Part shown: piece after piece, positions 7,765 through 15,189 of the stretch
Position numbering within the stretch: position 1 is the stretch's first letter
Layout: every line of letters starts with the position of its first letter
Origin: Rhodococcus_F sp040656415
GTDB taxonomy: Bacteria > Actinomycetota > Actinomycetes > Mycobacteriales > Mycobacteriaceae
Reading direction: 5' to 3'
Assembly (NCBI RefSeq): GCF_040656415.1
Contig: NZ_JBFAMC010000004.1
Location: 354,279-418,278 of the forward strand
Length of the DNA: 64,000 bases
Notes under the pieces: generated by a model
The model's database searches: none
What the model was told of the DNA's origin: nothing
Seen by the model: the letters and a program-made list of their open reading frames with translations, nothing else
Position numbers and translations under genes: made by a program

Positions 7765-8688
7765 ATGGGGCACGACGACGAGAGGGCGGACAAGGTTCGA
7801 GGGCGCCGTTCGCCGCCCACTGAACGCGTCGTGCAGGTGCTCGATTTTCTGGTGGCGCGCAAGGAAGACCGATTCGGATTGTCGGAGCTGGCCCGGCATC
7901 TCGATATCAGCAAACCGACATGTCTGGGAATCCTGACCGAACTCGTACGCGGAGGCTATCTCGTCCGCGATCCGGCCACGAAGTCTTATGGGCTGGGACC
8001 TGCGCTGATCGCGGCAGGTCGCGCGGCTCAACAGGGCTTCGCTGCCGGGTCTGTCGCGCACGCGCATCTTGCTGCGCTGACCGACGAATTCACAACCACG
8101 TGCACGGCGTCGGCTGTGGTCGGCGACCGAATCGCCGTACTCGAACTGACCAGTCCACCCGGCGTGCGCACCGCCGTCAAGGTCGGCGAGATGTATCCGT
8201 TTGCACCGCCTGTCGGGCTGATGTATGTGCTGTGGGACGGCGACGATGCGCTGCAATCATGGCTGCGGAGGGAACCGACCCTGCCGGTTCGCCTCGACCG
8301 GGAGCGCTTGCGCAAAGTCGTGGACCAATGCTCTCGCAGGGGATACCTCGTGGAAACCCTCACTCCAGTCGGGCAGCAGTTGCACACGCTCATGGCTGGG
8401 GTGGCGGCGCATCACCTGCCGCCGGAATTGCGTGCACTGCTCGGTGAGATGGTTTCCAGTCTGGGGGAGCGTGTGTACCTGGATGCGGAACATGCGGATT
8501 CGGCGGAGCCGCATCCGGTCAGTCTCATTGCCGCACCGACATACGACGCCGACGGACATCAGGCGATGGTTCTGACCTTGTATGTCGGTGCTGAACTCGG
8601 CTCCGCCGAAATCGCACGCAGAGGTAAGGCGCTCGCGGCGGCGGCAGATGCGATCACGGCAGAGGTGGGTGGGCGCAGGCCTCGTTGA
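7765..8688 (+). CDS. IclR family transcriptional regulator
   Basis: 307 residues from the ATG at 7765 with AAGGAGTG at 7753-7760; upstream in-frame starts would run through the operators and are rejected. The N-terminal winged helix is seen in TERVVQVLDFLVARK, FGLSELARHLDISKPTCLGIL and the YLVRDPATKSYGLGPALIAAGRAA linker. The rest is the effector-binding domain. It is divergent from the DUF1214/SDR/sulfotransferase operon and upstream of the cysD operon, so it is likely the local switch for both. The effector is unknown. Confidence 0.9.
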   Translation: MGHDDERADKVRGRRSPPTERVVQVLDFLVARKEDRFGLSELARHLDISKPTCLGILTELVRGGYLVRDPATKSYGLGPALIAAGRAAQQGFAAGSVAHAHLAALTDEFTTTCTASAVVGDRIAVLELTSPPGVRTAVKVGEMYPFAPPVGLMYVLWDGDDALQSWLRREPTLPVRLDRERLRKVVDQCSRRGYLVETLTPVGQQLHTLMAGVAAHHLPPELRALLGEMVSSLGERVYLDAEHADSAEPHPVSLIAAPTYDADGHQAMVLTLYVGAELGSAEIARRGKALAAAADAITAEVGGRRPR

Positions 8689-8711
8689 CGAAATAGGCAT
8701 TGACCAAAATC

Positions 8712-8725
8712 TGAAACACGTTCTA
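8712..8725. promoter_or_regulatory. KstR-consensus box (copy 2)
   Basis: TGAAACACGTTCTA again satisfies TnnAACnnGTTnnA. It lies upstream of cysD and 32 bp before the second inverted repeat. The same order and nearly the same spacing occur upstream of the DUF1214 operon on the other strand, and the bases just beyond the box (TTnTC) are shared too. Confidence 0.6.
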
Positions 8726-8757
8726 TTCTCGGAAGCGTAATCATTTTCGACCGAAGG

Positions 8758-8773
8758 GGTCCAAATATGGACC
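8758..8773. promoter_or_regulatory. 16-bp inverted repeat, candidate IclR operator (copy 2)
   Basis: GGTCC-AAATAT-GGACC, 36 bp upstream of the cysD start. It shares length, arm pattern and AAATAT core with the site at 7693-7708. Confidence 0.6.
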
Positions 8774-8809
8774 ACTAGCCGGTATGACACTCGCACCGAG
8801 GAGTCGCCT

Positions 8810-9736
8810 ATGAGTACATCGACTACACCGCCCCTGTACGAGTTGTCTCACCTCGGCGCGCTCGAGGCTGAAGCCGTTCACATCTTCCGTGAGGTGGCCG
8901 CCACGTTCGAGCGTCCGGTACTGCTGTTCTCCGGTGGCAAGGACTCGGTGGTGATGTTGCACGTCGCGGCAAAGGCGTTCTGGCCCTCGCCGCTTCCGTT
9001 CGCGGTCATGCACGTCGATACCGGTCACAACTTCGACGAGGTCATCGAGTTCCGTGACCGCACAGTTGAACGCCTCGGCCTACGGCTGATCGTGTCGAGT
9101 GTCCAAGACGACATCGACGCAGGCCGAGTAAGCGAAGAGACGGGGCCGCACGCCAGTCGCAACAGACTTCAGACCACGGCGCTGTTACGGAGCATCAGGG
9201 ACAACAAGTTCGACGCAGTCTTCGGCGGCGCCCGACGTGACGAGGAGAAGGCCAGGGCCAAGGAGAGGGTCTTCAGCTTTCGAGATGCAGACGGGCAGTG
9301 GGAGCCGCGGGCCCAACGACCCGAACTGTGGAGCCTGTACAACGGCCGGCATCGCAAGGGTGAGCACATCAGGGTGTTCCCACTGTCGAACTGGACCGAA
9401 CTCGACGTCTGGCAGTACATCAGCGAGGAGCGAATCGAATTGCCCTCGTTGTATTACGCGCACCGCCGGCAGGTTGTGCCGCGCGACGGGATGCTGTTGG
9501 CACACACTCGGTTTCTCACGCTGCTTCCCGGGGATGAGCCCTACGAAGCGCTCGTACGGTTCCGGACAGTCGGCGATGCCACCTGCACGGGGTGCGTCGA
9601 ATCGTCAGCAGAGAGCGCAGAGGCCGTAGTAACGGAGGTAGCGGCTAGCAGGCTGACCGAACGCGGCGCCACACGCGCTGACGACCGGATCTCCGAGGCC
9701 GGTATGGAAGACCGCAAGAAGGAAGGCTACTTCTGA
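8810..9736 (+). CDS. cysD: Sulfate adenylyltransferase subunit 2
   Basis: 308 residues, ATG at 8810 with a GAGGAG site. The PP-loop LLFSGGKDSVVMLH binds ATP. The CysD pattern continues through MHVDTGHNFDEVIEFRD, FGGARRDEEKARAKERVFSFRD and PLSNWTELDVWQYI. With CysN it makes adenosine phosphosulfate (APS) from sulfate and ATP. Its stop overlaps the start of the cysN-cysC fusion by one base, and the operon continues to a CysQ-like PAP phosphatase. No PAPS/APS reductase or sulfite reductase gene is seen nearby, so the product may serve sulfation rather than cysteine synthesis. Confidence 0.95.
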   Translation: MSTSTTPPLYELSHLGALEAEAVHIFREVAATFERPVLLFSGGKDSVVMLHVAAKAFWPSPLPFAVMHVDTGHNFDEVIEFRDRTVERLGLRLIVSSVQDDIDAGRVSEETGPHASRNRLQTTALLRSIRDNKFDAVFGGARRDEEKARAKERVFSFRDADGQWEPRAQRPELWSLYNGRHRKGEHIRVFPLSNWTELDVWQYISEERIELPSLYYAHRRQVVPRDGMLLAHTRFLTLLPGDEPYEALVRFRTVGDATCTGCVESSAESAEAVVTEVAASRLTERGATRADDRISEAGMEDRKKEGYF

Positions 9737-11580
9737 TGCCGCAGCTACTGCGCGTCGCGACAGCGGGCAGCGTCGACGACGGCAAGTCCACACTCATCGG
9801 CCGCTTGCTCTACGACTCGAAGGCGATCTTCGAGGACCAACTCGCGGCCGTGGAGCGTACGAGCCGTGAACGTGGAGACGAACACGCCGACCTTGCTCTG
9901 CTCACCGACGGCCTGCGTGCAGAGCGCGAACAGGGCATCACGATCGACGTTGCCCACCGCTACTTCGCAACTCCGAATCGCAAGTTCATCATCGCGGACA
10001 CGCCAGGGCATGAGCAGTACACGCGGAACATGGTGACCGGCGCCTCGACAGCGGACTTGGCGTTGATTCTCGTCGACGCCCGCAAGGGAATCCTCGAACA
10101 GACTCGGCGCCACGCTTTCATCGCCAGCCTTCTCGGAATTCCCCACCTCGTGCTGTGTGTCAACAAGATGGACCTCGTCGGGTGGTCCGAGGAGCGGTTC
10201 GAGGAGATCAAGGAGGAGTTCAGGCAATTCGCGATCAAGCTGGAGGTTCACGACCTGACGTTCATCCCGGTATCGGCACTACGCGGCGACAACATAGCGC
10301 AGCGGACGGTCAACATGCCCTGGTACGAGGGTGCATCACTGCTGCACTACCTCGAACAGGTGCATGTGGCATCCGATCGCAATCTCATCGATGCCCGGAT
10401 CCCTGTTCAGTATGTGGTCCGTCCCGGGAAGCAGAGCGATCCCGCGCTGCACGACTTCCGCGGGTACGCAGGCACAGTCGCCAGTGGTGTGTTCAAGCCG
10501 GGCGACGAGGTGGTGGTGTTGCCGTCGGGATTCACCTCCACCATCAGCGCTATTTGGGGACCTGGCGGCACGGCCCTGAGCGAGGCTTTCGCACCGTCTG
10601 CGGTGGCCGTGCAACTGTCTGATCATGTGGACGTCAGTCGCGGGGACATGCTGTGCCGCCCCAACAACCGTCCACTTGTCGGGCAGGAGCTCGACGCGAT
10701 GGTCTGCTGGTTCAGTGAACGGTCCTCGTTGAAGCCGGATGCCCGCTATACGCTGCTGCACACCACTCGCGCTACCAAGGCGTCCGTGGTCCGACTGGAC
10801 TACCGACTCGACGTCAACACGCTGCACCGCGACGAGACAGCGCGGTCGCTCTCACTCAACGAGATCGGGCGAATCCAGCTGAAGACGTCTCAACCGTTGA
10901 TGTTCGACCCGTACCGCCGCAATCACGCGACCGGCAGTTTCATTCTCGTCGACGAGTCGACGCACAATACGGTTGCTGCCGGCATGATTACTGGACCGAC
11001 GCTCTCTCAGTCCAAGGTGGTGTGGCACACCGCGGCGATAACGCGGGAGGAGCGGGCCACCCGTGGGCGCACGGTCTGGTTGACCGGGCTTTCCGCCTCG
11101 GGAAAATCGACGGTCGCGGTGGAACTCGAGCGGCGCTTGGTCGCATCCGGTGTACCCGCCTACCGTCTCGATGGAGACAATCTGAGGCACGGTCTCAACT
11201 CGGACCTGGGGTTCGGCGCGGAGGACCGCGCGGAGAACGTGCGACGAGTCGGCGCGGTTGCGCAACTACTTGCAGACTCCGGCGTGACCGCAATCGCGTC
11301 GCTGATCAGCCCGTACCGTGCGGACCGGGATCGCGTGCGGGAAGAGCATCGCGCCGCGGGTCTCGAATTCCTCGAGGTGTTCGTCGACACGCCACTGGAG
11401 CAGTGCGAGGCGCGGGATCCCAAAGGAATGTACGCAAAAGCCCGAGCGGGCGAGATCACCGGGTTCACCGGGGTGGACGACCCGTACGAGGCCCCTGACA
11501 ACGCTGAACTGGTGCTTCGGCCTGAGGACGGCACGCCGACCGAACAGGCCGCGAAAATTATGGAATTGTTTGAGACGTGA
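9736..11580 (+). CDS. cysNC: Sulfate adenylyltransferase subunit 1 / APS kinase fusion
   Basis: 614 residues in two domains. Residues 1 to about 430 are CysN: GTPase P-loop AGSVDDGKSTLIGRLL, the switch EQGITIDVAHRYF, the G3 motif ADTPGHEQYTRNM, and NKMD. From about residue 444 comes CysC, with its own P-loop TGLSASGKSTVAVELE and the APS-kinase motif DGDNLRHGLNSDLGF. The fusion drives APS formation with GTP and then phosphorylates APS to PAPS. It overlaps cysD by 1 bp and the CysQ fusion by 4 bp. The N/C fusion is a known arrangement in actinobacteria. Confidence 0.95.
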   Translation: MPQLLRVATAGSVDDGKSTLIGRLLYDSKAIFEDQLAAVERTSRERGDEHADLALLTDGLRAEREQGITIDVAHRYFATPNRKFIIADTPGHEQYTRNMVTGASTADLALILVDARKGILEQTRRHAFIASLLGIPHLVLCVNKMDLVGWSEERFEEIKEEFRQFAIKLEVHDLTFIPVSALRGDNIAQRTVNMPWYEGASLLHYLEQVHVASDRNLIDARIPVQYVVRPGKQSDPALHDFRGYAGTVASGVFKPGDEVVVLPSGFTSTISAIWGPGGTALSEAFAPSAVAVQLSDHVDVSRGDMLCRPNNRPLVGQELDAMVCWFSERSSLKPDARYTLLHTTRATKASVVRLDYRLDVNTLHRDETARSLSLNEIGRIQLKTSQPLMFDPYRRNHATGSFILVDESTHNTVAAGMITGPTLSQSKVVWHTAAITREERATRGRTVWLTGLSASGKSTVAVELERRLVASGVPAYRLDGDNLRHGLNSDLGFGAEDRAENVRRVGAVAQLLADSGVTAIASLISPYRADRDRVREEHRAAGLEFLEVFVDTPLEQCEARDPKGMYAKARAGEITGFTGVDDPYEAPDNAELVLRPEDGTPTEQAAKIMELFET

Positions 11581-12704
11581 CTTCTGATGCACGACTCGCT
11601 GCCGACATCGCGTCCGGTGCCGGAGCCCTGCTTCTGGATATCCGGGACGCAGGGCTGGGATCCGATGCGCGTGAGCTCGGTAGGCGTGGCGACGTCGCCG
11701 CCGACGCATACATTCTCGGCAAACTTTTCGCGGAACGTCCCGACGATGCGATCCTTTCCGAGGAGTCCACCGATGACCGCGCACGGCTGGAGAGTTCGCG
11801 AGTGTGGATCATCGACCCCCTCGACGGTTCGAGGGAATACGCGATACCGGGGCGCTCGGACTGGGCGGTACACATTGCGCTGTGGGAACGCGGTCGCGGC
11901 ATCACCGCCGCTGCGGTCGCGCAACCCGCGTTGGGTGCCGTCTACGCCAGCGATGACGACTCTCACGCCGTGCATGCCGCGGCGATTCCTGCGCGTCCGC
12001 GCATCGTGGTGAGCGAGAGTAGACCGCCCGACTTCATCGGCGCCGTCGCGACCGCGGTCGGGGCCGAGGTCTCGACCATGGGTTCGGCAGGCGCGAAGGC
12101 GATGGCCGTGCTGCGCGGCGACGTCGATGCCTACGTCCATTCCGGTGGACAGTGGGAATGGGACTCGGCGGCGCCGGTGGGTGTTGCCACGGCTGCTGGA
12201 CTCCACTGTTCGCGAATTGATGGAAGTCCCATGAGCTACAACGAATCACACCCCTATCTCCCTGATCTTCTGATCTGCCGACCCGAGTTGGCGGAGCCCC
12301 TGCTCGAGGCTATTGCCGAGCACGCCGGCGACGCGGCCGACACGGGGCGCGTCGCGATGGCCCGCGCATACATCGATGCGCTCGTGAGCCACGACGCAAC
12401 CAAGGTGCGTCTCGCCGAGAATGCGTGGCGGGTTGAGAACGGCAGGCGTACTGGTGAGTCAGGGCAGTTCATTCGGGACGAACTCGAGAACGGTCCGCAG
12501 TACCAGGCCATTCAGGCCGTGCGTGAACTCTCGTTCCATGAATGGGGCGAGAACGTGGTGGCCCGATTCCTGCTCGATCTCGGGTCGACGCCGAGCGACG
12601 TCACGTCGGTTCGGATCACGGAGCATTTCATGATTCCGGCGGGGGAGATCGAGTCTGTCATGGCCATCATCGAACCGTCTGCCGCTAGCGACAAGGAGAG
12701 CTGA
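11577..12704 (+). CDS. cysQ: 3'(2'),5'-bisphosphate nucleotidase (CysQ) fused to an NTF2-like domain
   Basis: 375 residues, GTG start overlapping the cysNC stop. Residues 1 to about 250 are the inositol-phosphatase fold of CysQ: SEEST, the metal-binding DPLDGSREYAI, and WEWDSAAPVGVATAAGL. This part would dephosphorylate PAP, the by-product of sulfotransferases. Residues 255-375 are additional (ARAYIDALVSHDATKV, LAENAWRVENG, VRITEHFMIPAGEI) and read like a SnoaL/NTF2-type (DUF8021-like) pocket domain. The CysQ assignment is firm; the tail's family is my reading and its role is unknown. The ordinary CysQ length is about 250-270. Confidence 0.82.
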   Translation: MTSDARLAADIASGAGALLLDIRDAGLGSDARELGRRGDVAADAYILGKLFAERPDDAILSEESTDDRARLESSRVWIIDPLDGSREYAIPGRSDWAVHIALWERGRGITAAAVAQPALGAVYASDDDSHAVHAAAIPARPRIVVSESRPPDFIGAVATAVGAEVSTMGSAGAKAMAVLRGDVDAYVHSGGQWEWDSAAPVGVATAAGLHCSRIDGSPMSYNESHPYLPDLLICRPELAEPLLEAIAEHAGDAADTGRVAMARAYIDALVSHDATKVRLAENAWRVENGRRTGESGQFIRDELENGPQYQAIQAVRELSFHEWGENVVARFLLDLGSTPSDVTSVRITEHFMIPAGEIESVMAIIEPSAASDKES

Positions 12705-13105
12705 TGACACCGGATCAACTGATCACCCAATTCTGTGCCGAGTGGGCCGAGCCGGATCCGGCGAAGATCGCGGAGTATTTCGCGGAAGATGCCGTGTATC
12801 ACAATATTCCGATGGATCCAGTCGCAGGTCGTGAGGCGATCCGTGAGTTCATCACAGGGTTCATCTCGGCGTTCGGCGGTATCGACTTTCGGGTGCTGCG
12901 GCAGGTCGCCGGCGGCGGGTTGGGTACCGACGCCGAGCAGTCGAGCGGTGTGGTGATGAATGAACGGATAGACGTATTGAATCTGGGTGAGAAGGTCGTC
13001 GAACTGCCGGTCGTCGGCGTATTCGAGATCACCGACGGGAAGATCACGAATTGGCGCGACTACTTCGACATGGCTCCGATCCGGTCCGTAATGGGTGGGG
13101 AATAG
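12704..13105 (+). CDS. Limonene-1,2-epoxide hydrolase-like (SnoaL/NTF2 fold) protein
   Basis: 133 residues, ATG sharing one base with the preceding stop (TGATG). The pattern ITQFCAEWAEPDPAKIAEYFAEDAVYHNIPMDP and the later NERIDVLN ... FEITDGKITNWRDYFD match the limonene epoxide hydrolase family, including the Arg-x-Asp and second Asp positions used in catalysis. Being translationally coupled to the PAPS genes, it probably acts on the sulfation substrate or product. A steroid-isomerase-like or simple binding role is also possible. Confidence 0.75.
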   Translation: MTPDQLITQFCAEWAEPDPAKIAEYFAEDAVYHNIPMDPVAGREAIREFITGFISAFGGIDFRVLRQVAGGGLGTDAEQSSGVVMNERIDVLNLGEKVVELPVVGVFEITDGKITNWRDYFDMAPIRSVMGGE

Positions 13106-13217
13106 TCAGAGAGACACTGCGTTCGATCAAGTTCCACAGGTGGATGCGGCAACAGGCAGCGAACTGAGGCGCTGCGTCCGAGGCTCGATGGAATCCTGAC
13201 GACACTCCGGCTAAATG

Positions 13218-13227
13218 TTGACGTCAA
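13218..13227. promoter_or_regulatory. Palindrome upstream of the phosphotriesterase-tetR pair
   Basis: Perfect 10-bp palindrome TTGACGTCAA with partly matching AT flanks, 67 bp upstream of the phosphotriesterase-like ATG. It is a candidate operator for the TetR protein encoded at the end of this two-gene unit. Confidence 0.4.
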
Positions 13228-13294
13228 TTTCAAGTTGGCCCTACCCTTACCCGAGGATTATGACGACAGTCACACCCGGAGAGGGCAAGCCTTC

Positions 13295-14287
13295 ATGACC
13301 CAGATCAACACTGTCCGCGGTCCGATCGACAGTGCGGAACTCGGACGCACCTACATGCATGAGCACGTGTTCGTGCTGACGCCGGACGTGCAACAGAATT
13401 ATCCGGACGAGTGGGGGAGCGAGGAGGAGCGGGTCTCGGACGCGGTGGCGAAGTTGCGGGCGCTCTCCGAGCAAGGTGTCCGAACAATCATCGACCCGAC
13501 CGTGGTCGGTCTCGGCCGCTACATTCCGCGCATTCAGAAGGTCGCCGAACAGCTACCTGAATTGAATATCGTTGCGGCAACCGGGCTGTACACCTTTGAC
13601 GATGTGCCCTTCTTCTTTCACTATCGAGGTCCTGCGCTCGACGCCGTGGTCGGCGCGAAGGTTCCCGACCCCATGGTCGACATGTTCGTGAAAGACATCG
13701 AGGAGGGAATCGCCGACACGGGTGTTCGCGCGGGGTTGTTGAAGTGCGCGATCGACGAGAAAGGGGCGACGCCGGGGGTCGAGCGGGTGATGCGGGCGAT
13801 CGCGGCGGCACACTTGCGTACCGGGATACCGATCACCGTTCACACCCATCCCGGCAGTGAGACAGGCCTGCACGTCAAGCGTGTGATGTGCGACGAAGAA
13901 GGGGTGCGACCTGACCGGATCGTGCTCGGGCACAGCGGCGACAGCACCGACGTGGAGCATCTGACCAAACTGGCCGAGGCTGGTTTCATCCTCGGGATGG
14001 ACAGGTTCGGGATCAACCTCGACACGACGTTCGAAGCGCGCGCCGAGACGCTCATCGAGATGTGCCGTCGAGGATTCGCCGGTCAGATGGTGTTGTCTCA
14101 GGACGCCTCCTGCTATATCGACTGGATCGATCCCAACGTGATGGCGGCACTGCCGCAGTGGCACTACCTCCACATCGAGAACGACGTGCTTCCCTACGTC
14201 AGAGAGCGAGGTGTGACCGAGAAGATGATCACCGAAATGCTGGTGGAGGCGCCTCGAAGATACTTCGAGAAGGTTGACGTTCACTGA
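13295..14287 (+). CDS. Phosphotriesterase-family metal hydrolase (lactonase-like)
   Basis: 330 residues from the ATG at 13295; a TTG at 13235 is in frame but lacks a ribosome site. The binuclear metal set is complete: His22 and His24 (MHEHVF), Lys150 for carboxylation (LLKCAID), His183 and His185 (VHTHPG), His213 (LGHSGD) and Asp270 (LSQDAS). Members of this family in actinobacteria are mostly lactonases with weak phosphotriesterase activity. It is followed one base later by a TetR regulator and lies downstream of the PAPS operon. A lactone produced or consumed in that pathway is a plausible substrate, but this is inference. Confidence 0.85.
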   Translation: MTQINTVRGPIDSAELGRTYMHEHVFVLTPDVQQNYPDEWGSEEERVSDAVAKLRALSEQGVRTIIDPTVVGLGRYIPRIQKVAEQLPELNIVAATGLYTFDDVPFFFHYRGPALDAVVGAKVPDPMVDMFVKDIEEGIADTGVRAGLLKCAIDEKGATPGVERVMRAIAAAHLRTGIPITVHTHPGSETGLHVKRVMCDEEGVRPDRIVLGHSGDSTDVEHLTKLAEAGFILGMDRFGINLDTTFEARAETLIEMCRRGFAGQMVLSQDASCYIDWIDPNVMAALPQWHYLHIENDVLPYVRERGVTEKMITEMLVEAPRRYFEKVDVH

Positions 14288-14288
14288 C

Positions 14289-14936
14289 ATGGCGAGCCCG
14301 CGAACCGCGCATCCGGCGCCGGCTACAGCACGGGGTGTGCGCACCCGTGACCGACTCGTCGCGGCAGCCCGCGTGGTTTTCGAGCGCGTGGGCTATCTCG
14401 ATGCACGCCTCGTCGACATCAGTAAGGAGGCCGGACTCTCTACCGGTTCGTTCTACACATACTTCCCCAACAAGAAGGAAGTATTTGCGGCCGTCGCCGA
14501 GATGACGCAGAACGATCTTCTGCACCCGGGTATGGAGCGGGTGGCGGACGAGGGTGACGTTCACGCGGTCGTGGAGGCGAGTATTCGTGCCTACCTGCAT
14601 GCGTGCCACCGGAACGCGCGACTGCTGGCCGTGCTGGAGCAGGTTGCGCACGTCGACCCTGACTTCCGTGAGCTGACCCGCCAACGGGACGAGGAGTTCT
14701 TCCGTCGTAACGCGCGGTCGATCGCCGACCTACAGGCCCGTGGTCTCGCAGACGCGTCTCTGGACCCGATGCTGACGTCGAAAGCGTTGTCCGCGATGGT
14801 CGGAAGGGTGGCCTACGGCTACTTCATCGGACCGGTGACCGAACAGGATTCGGTCACGATGGATCAGCTGGCCGCCGGTCTGGCACGCATGTGGACCAAC
14901 GCACTGCGGATTCCGGACCGCGCCCGAGGCCGATAG
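14289..14936 (+). CDS. TetR family transcriptional regulator
   Basis: 215 residues from the ATG at 14289, one base after the phosphotriesterase stop; a TTG at 14274 would overlap it. The N-terminal helix-turn-helix is clear: TRDRLVAAARVVFERVGYLDARLVDIS, then AGLSTGSFYTYFPNKKEVF. The C-terminal ligand domain is generic. It probably represses its own two-gene unit, perhaps through TTGACGTCAA at 13218, and may also control the transporter downstream. Confidence 0.88.
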   Translation: MASPRTAHPAPATARGVRTRDRLVAAARVVFERVGYLDARLVDISKEAGLSTGSFYTYFPNKKEVFAAVAEMTQNDLLHPGMERVADEGDVHAVVEASIRAYLHACHRNARLLAVLEQVAHVDPDFRELTRQRDEEFFRRNARSIADLQARGLADASLDPMLTSKALSAMVGRVAYGYFIGPVTEQDSVTMDQLAAGLARMWTNALRIPDRARGR

Positions 14937-14940
14937 ACGT

Positions 14941-14961
14941 CGGGAGCGTACATAACTCCCG
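14941..14961. terminator. Small hairpin after the TetR gene
   Basis: CGGGAG and CTCCCG, 6-bp arms with a 9-nt loop, starting 5 bp after the stop. There is no T-run; it could equally be an operator. Confidence 0.35.
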
Positions 14962-15074
14962 GTATGTTCGGCGAACTTCGCCAGCGTACGGGCATTACTC
15001 GTCAGTAGGCGAGTTTCGTTGGCGCGGGGAAGATTTCACGATTCGTCTCAAACTCCCGAATTCCGACATTGTTA

Positions 15075-15111
15075 TTGACATCACATCGCCGTTCGAACAC
15101 ACTGGTCGAAC
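15075..15111 (+). promoter_or_regulatory. Promoter with overlapping inverted repeat for the MHS transporter
   Basis: A perfect -35 TTGACA (15075-15080) is followed after 17 bp by CACACT (15098-15103). The -10 lies inside the inverted repeat GTTCGA-N9-TCGAAC (15091-15111). An operator over the -10 would give repression by a local regulator. The rest of the 253-bp gap 14937-15189 shows only the hairpin at 14941. Confidence 0.45.
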
Positions 15112-15189
15112 ATTCACTGAGTTGAAGTTGGCGTCAGGTTCTAAAACGTCGTGCAAGTCCGTACGTAGACCTACTCGAGGAGTGATCGG

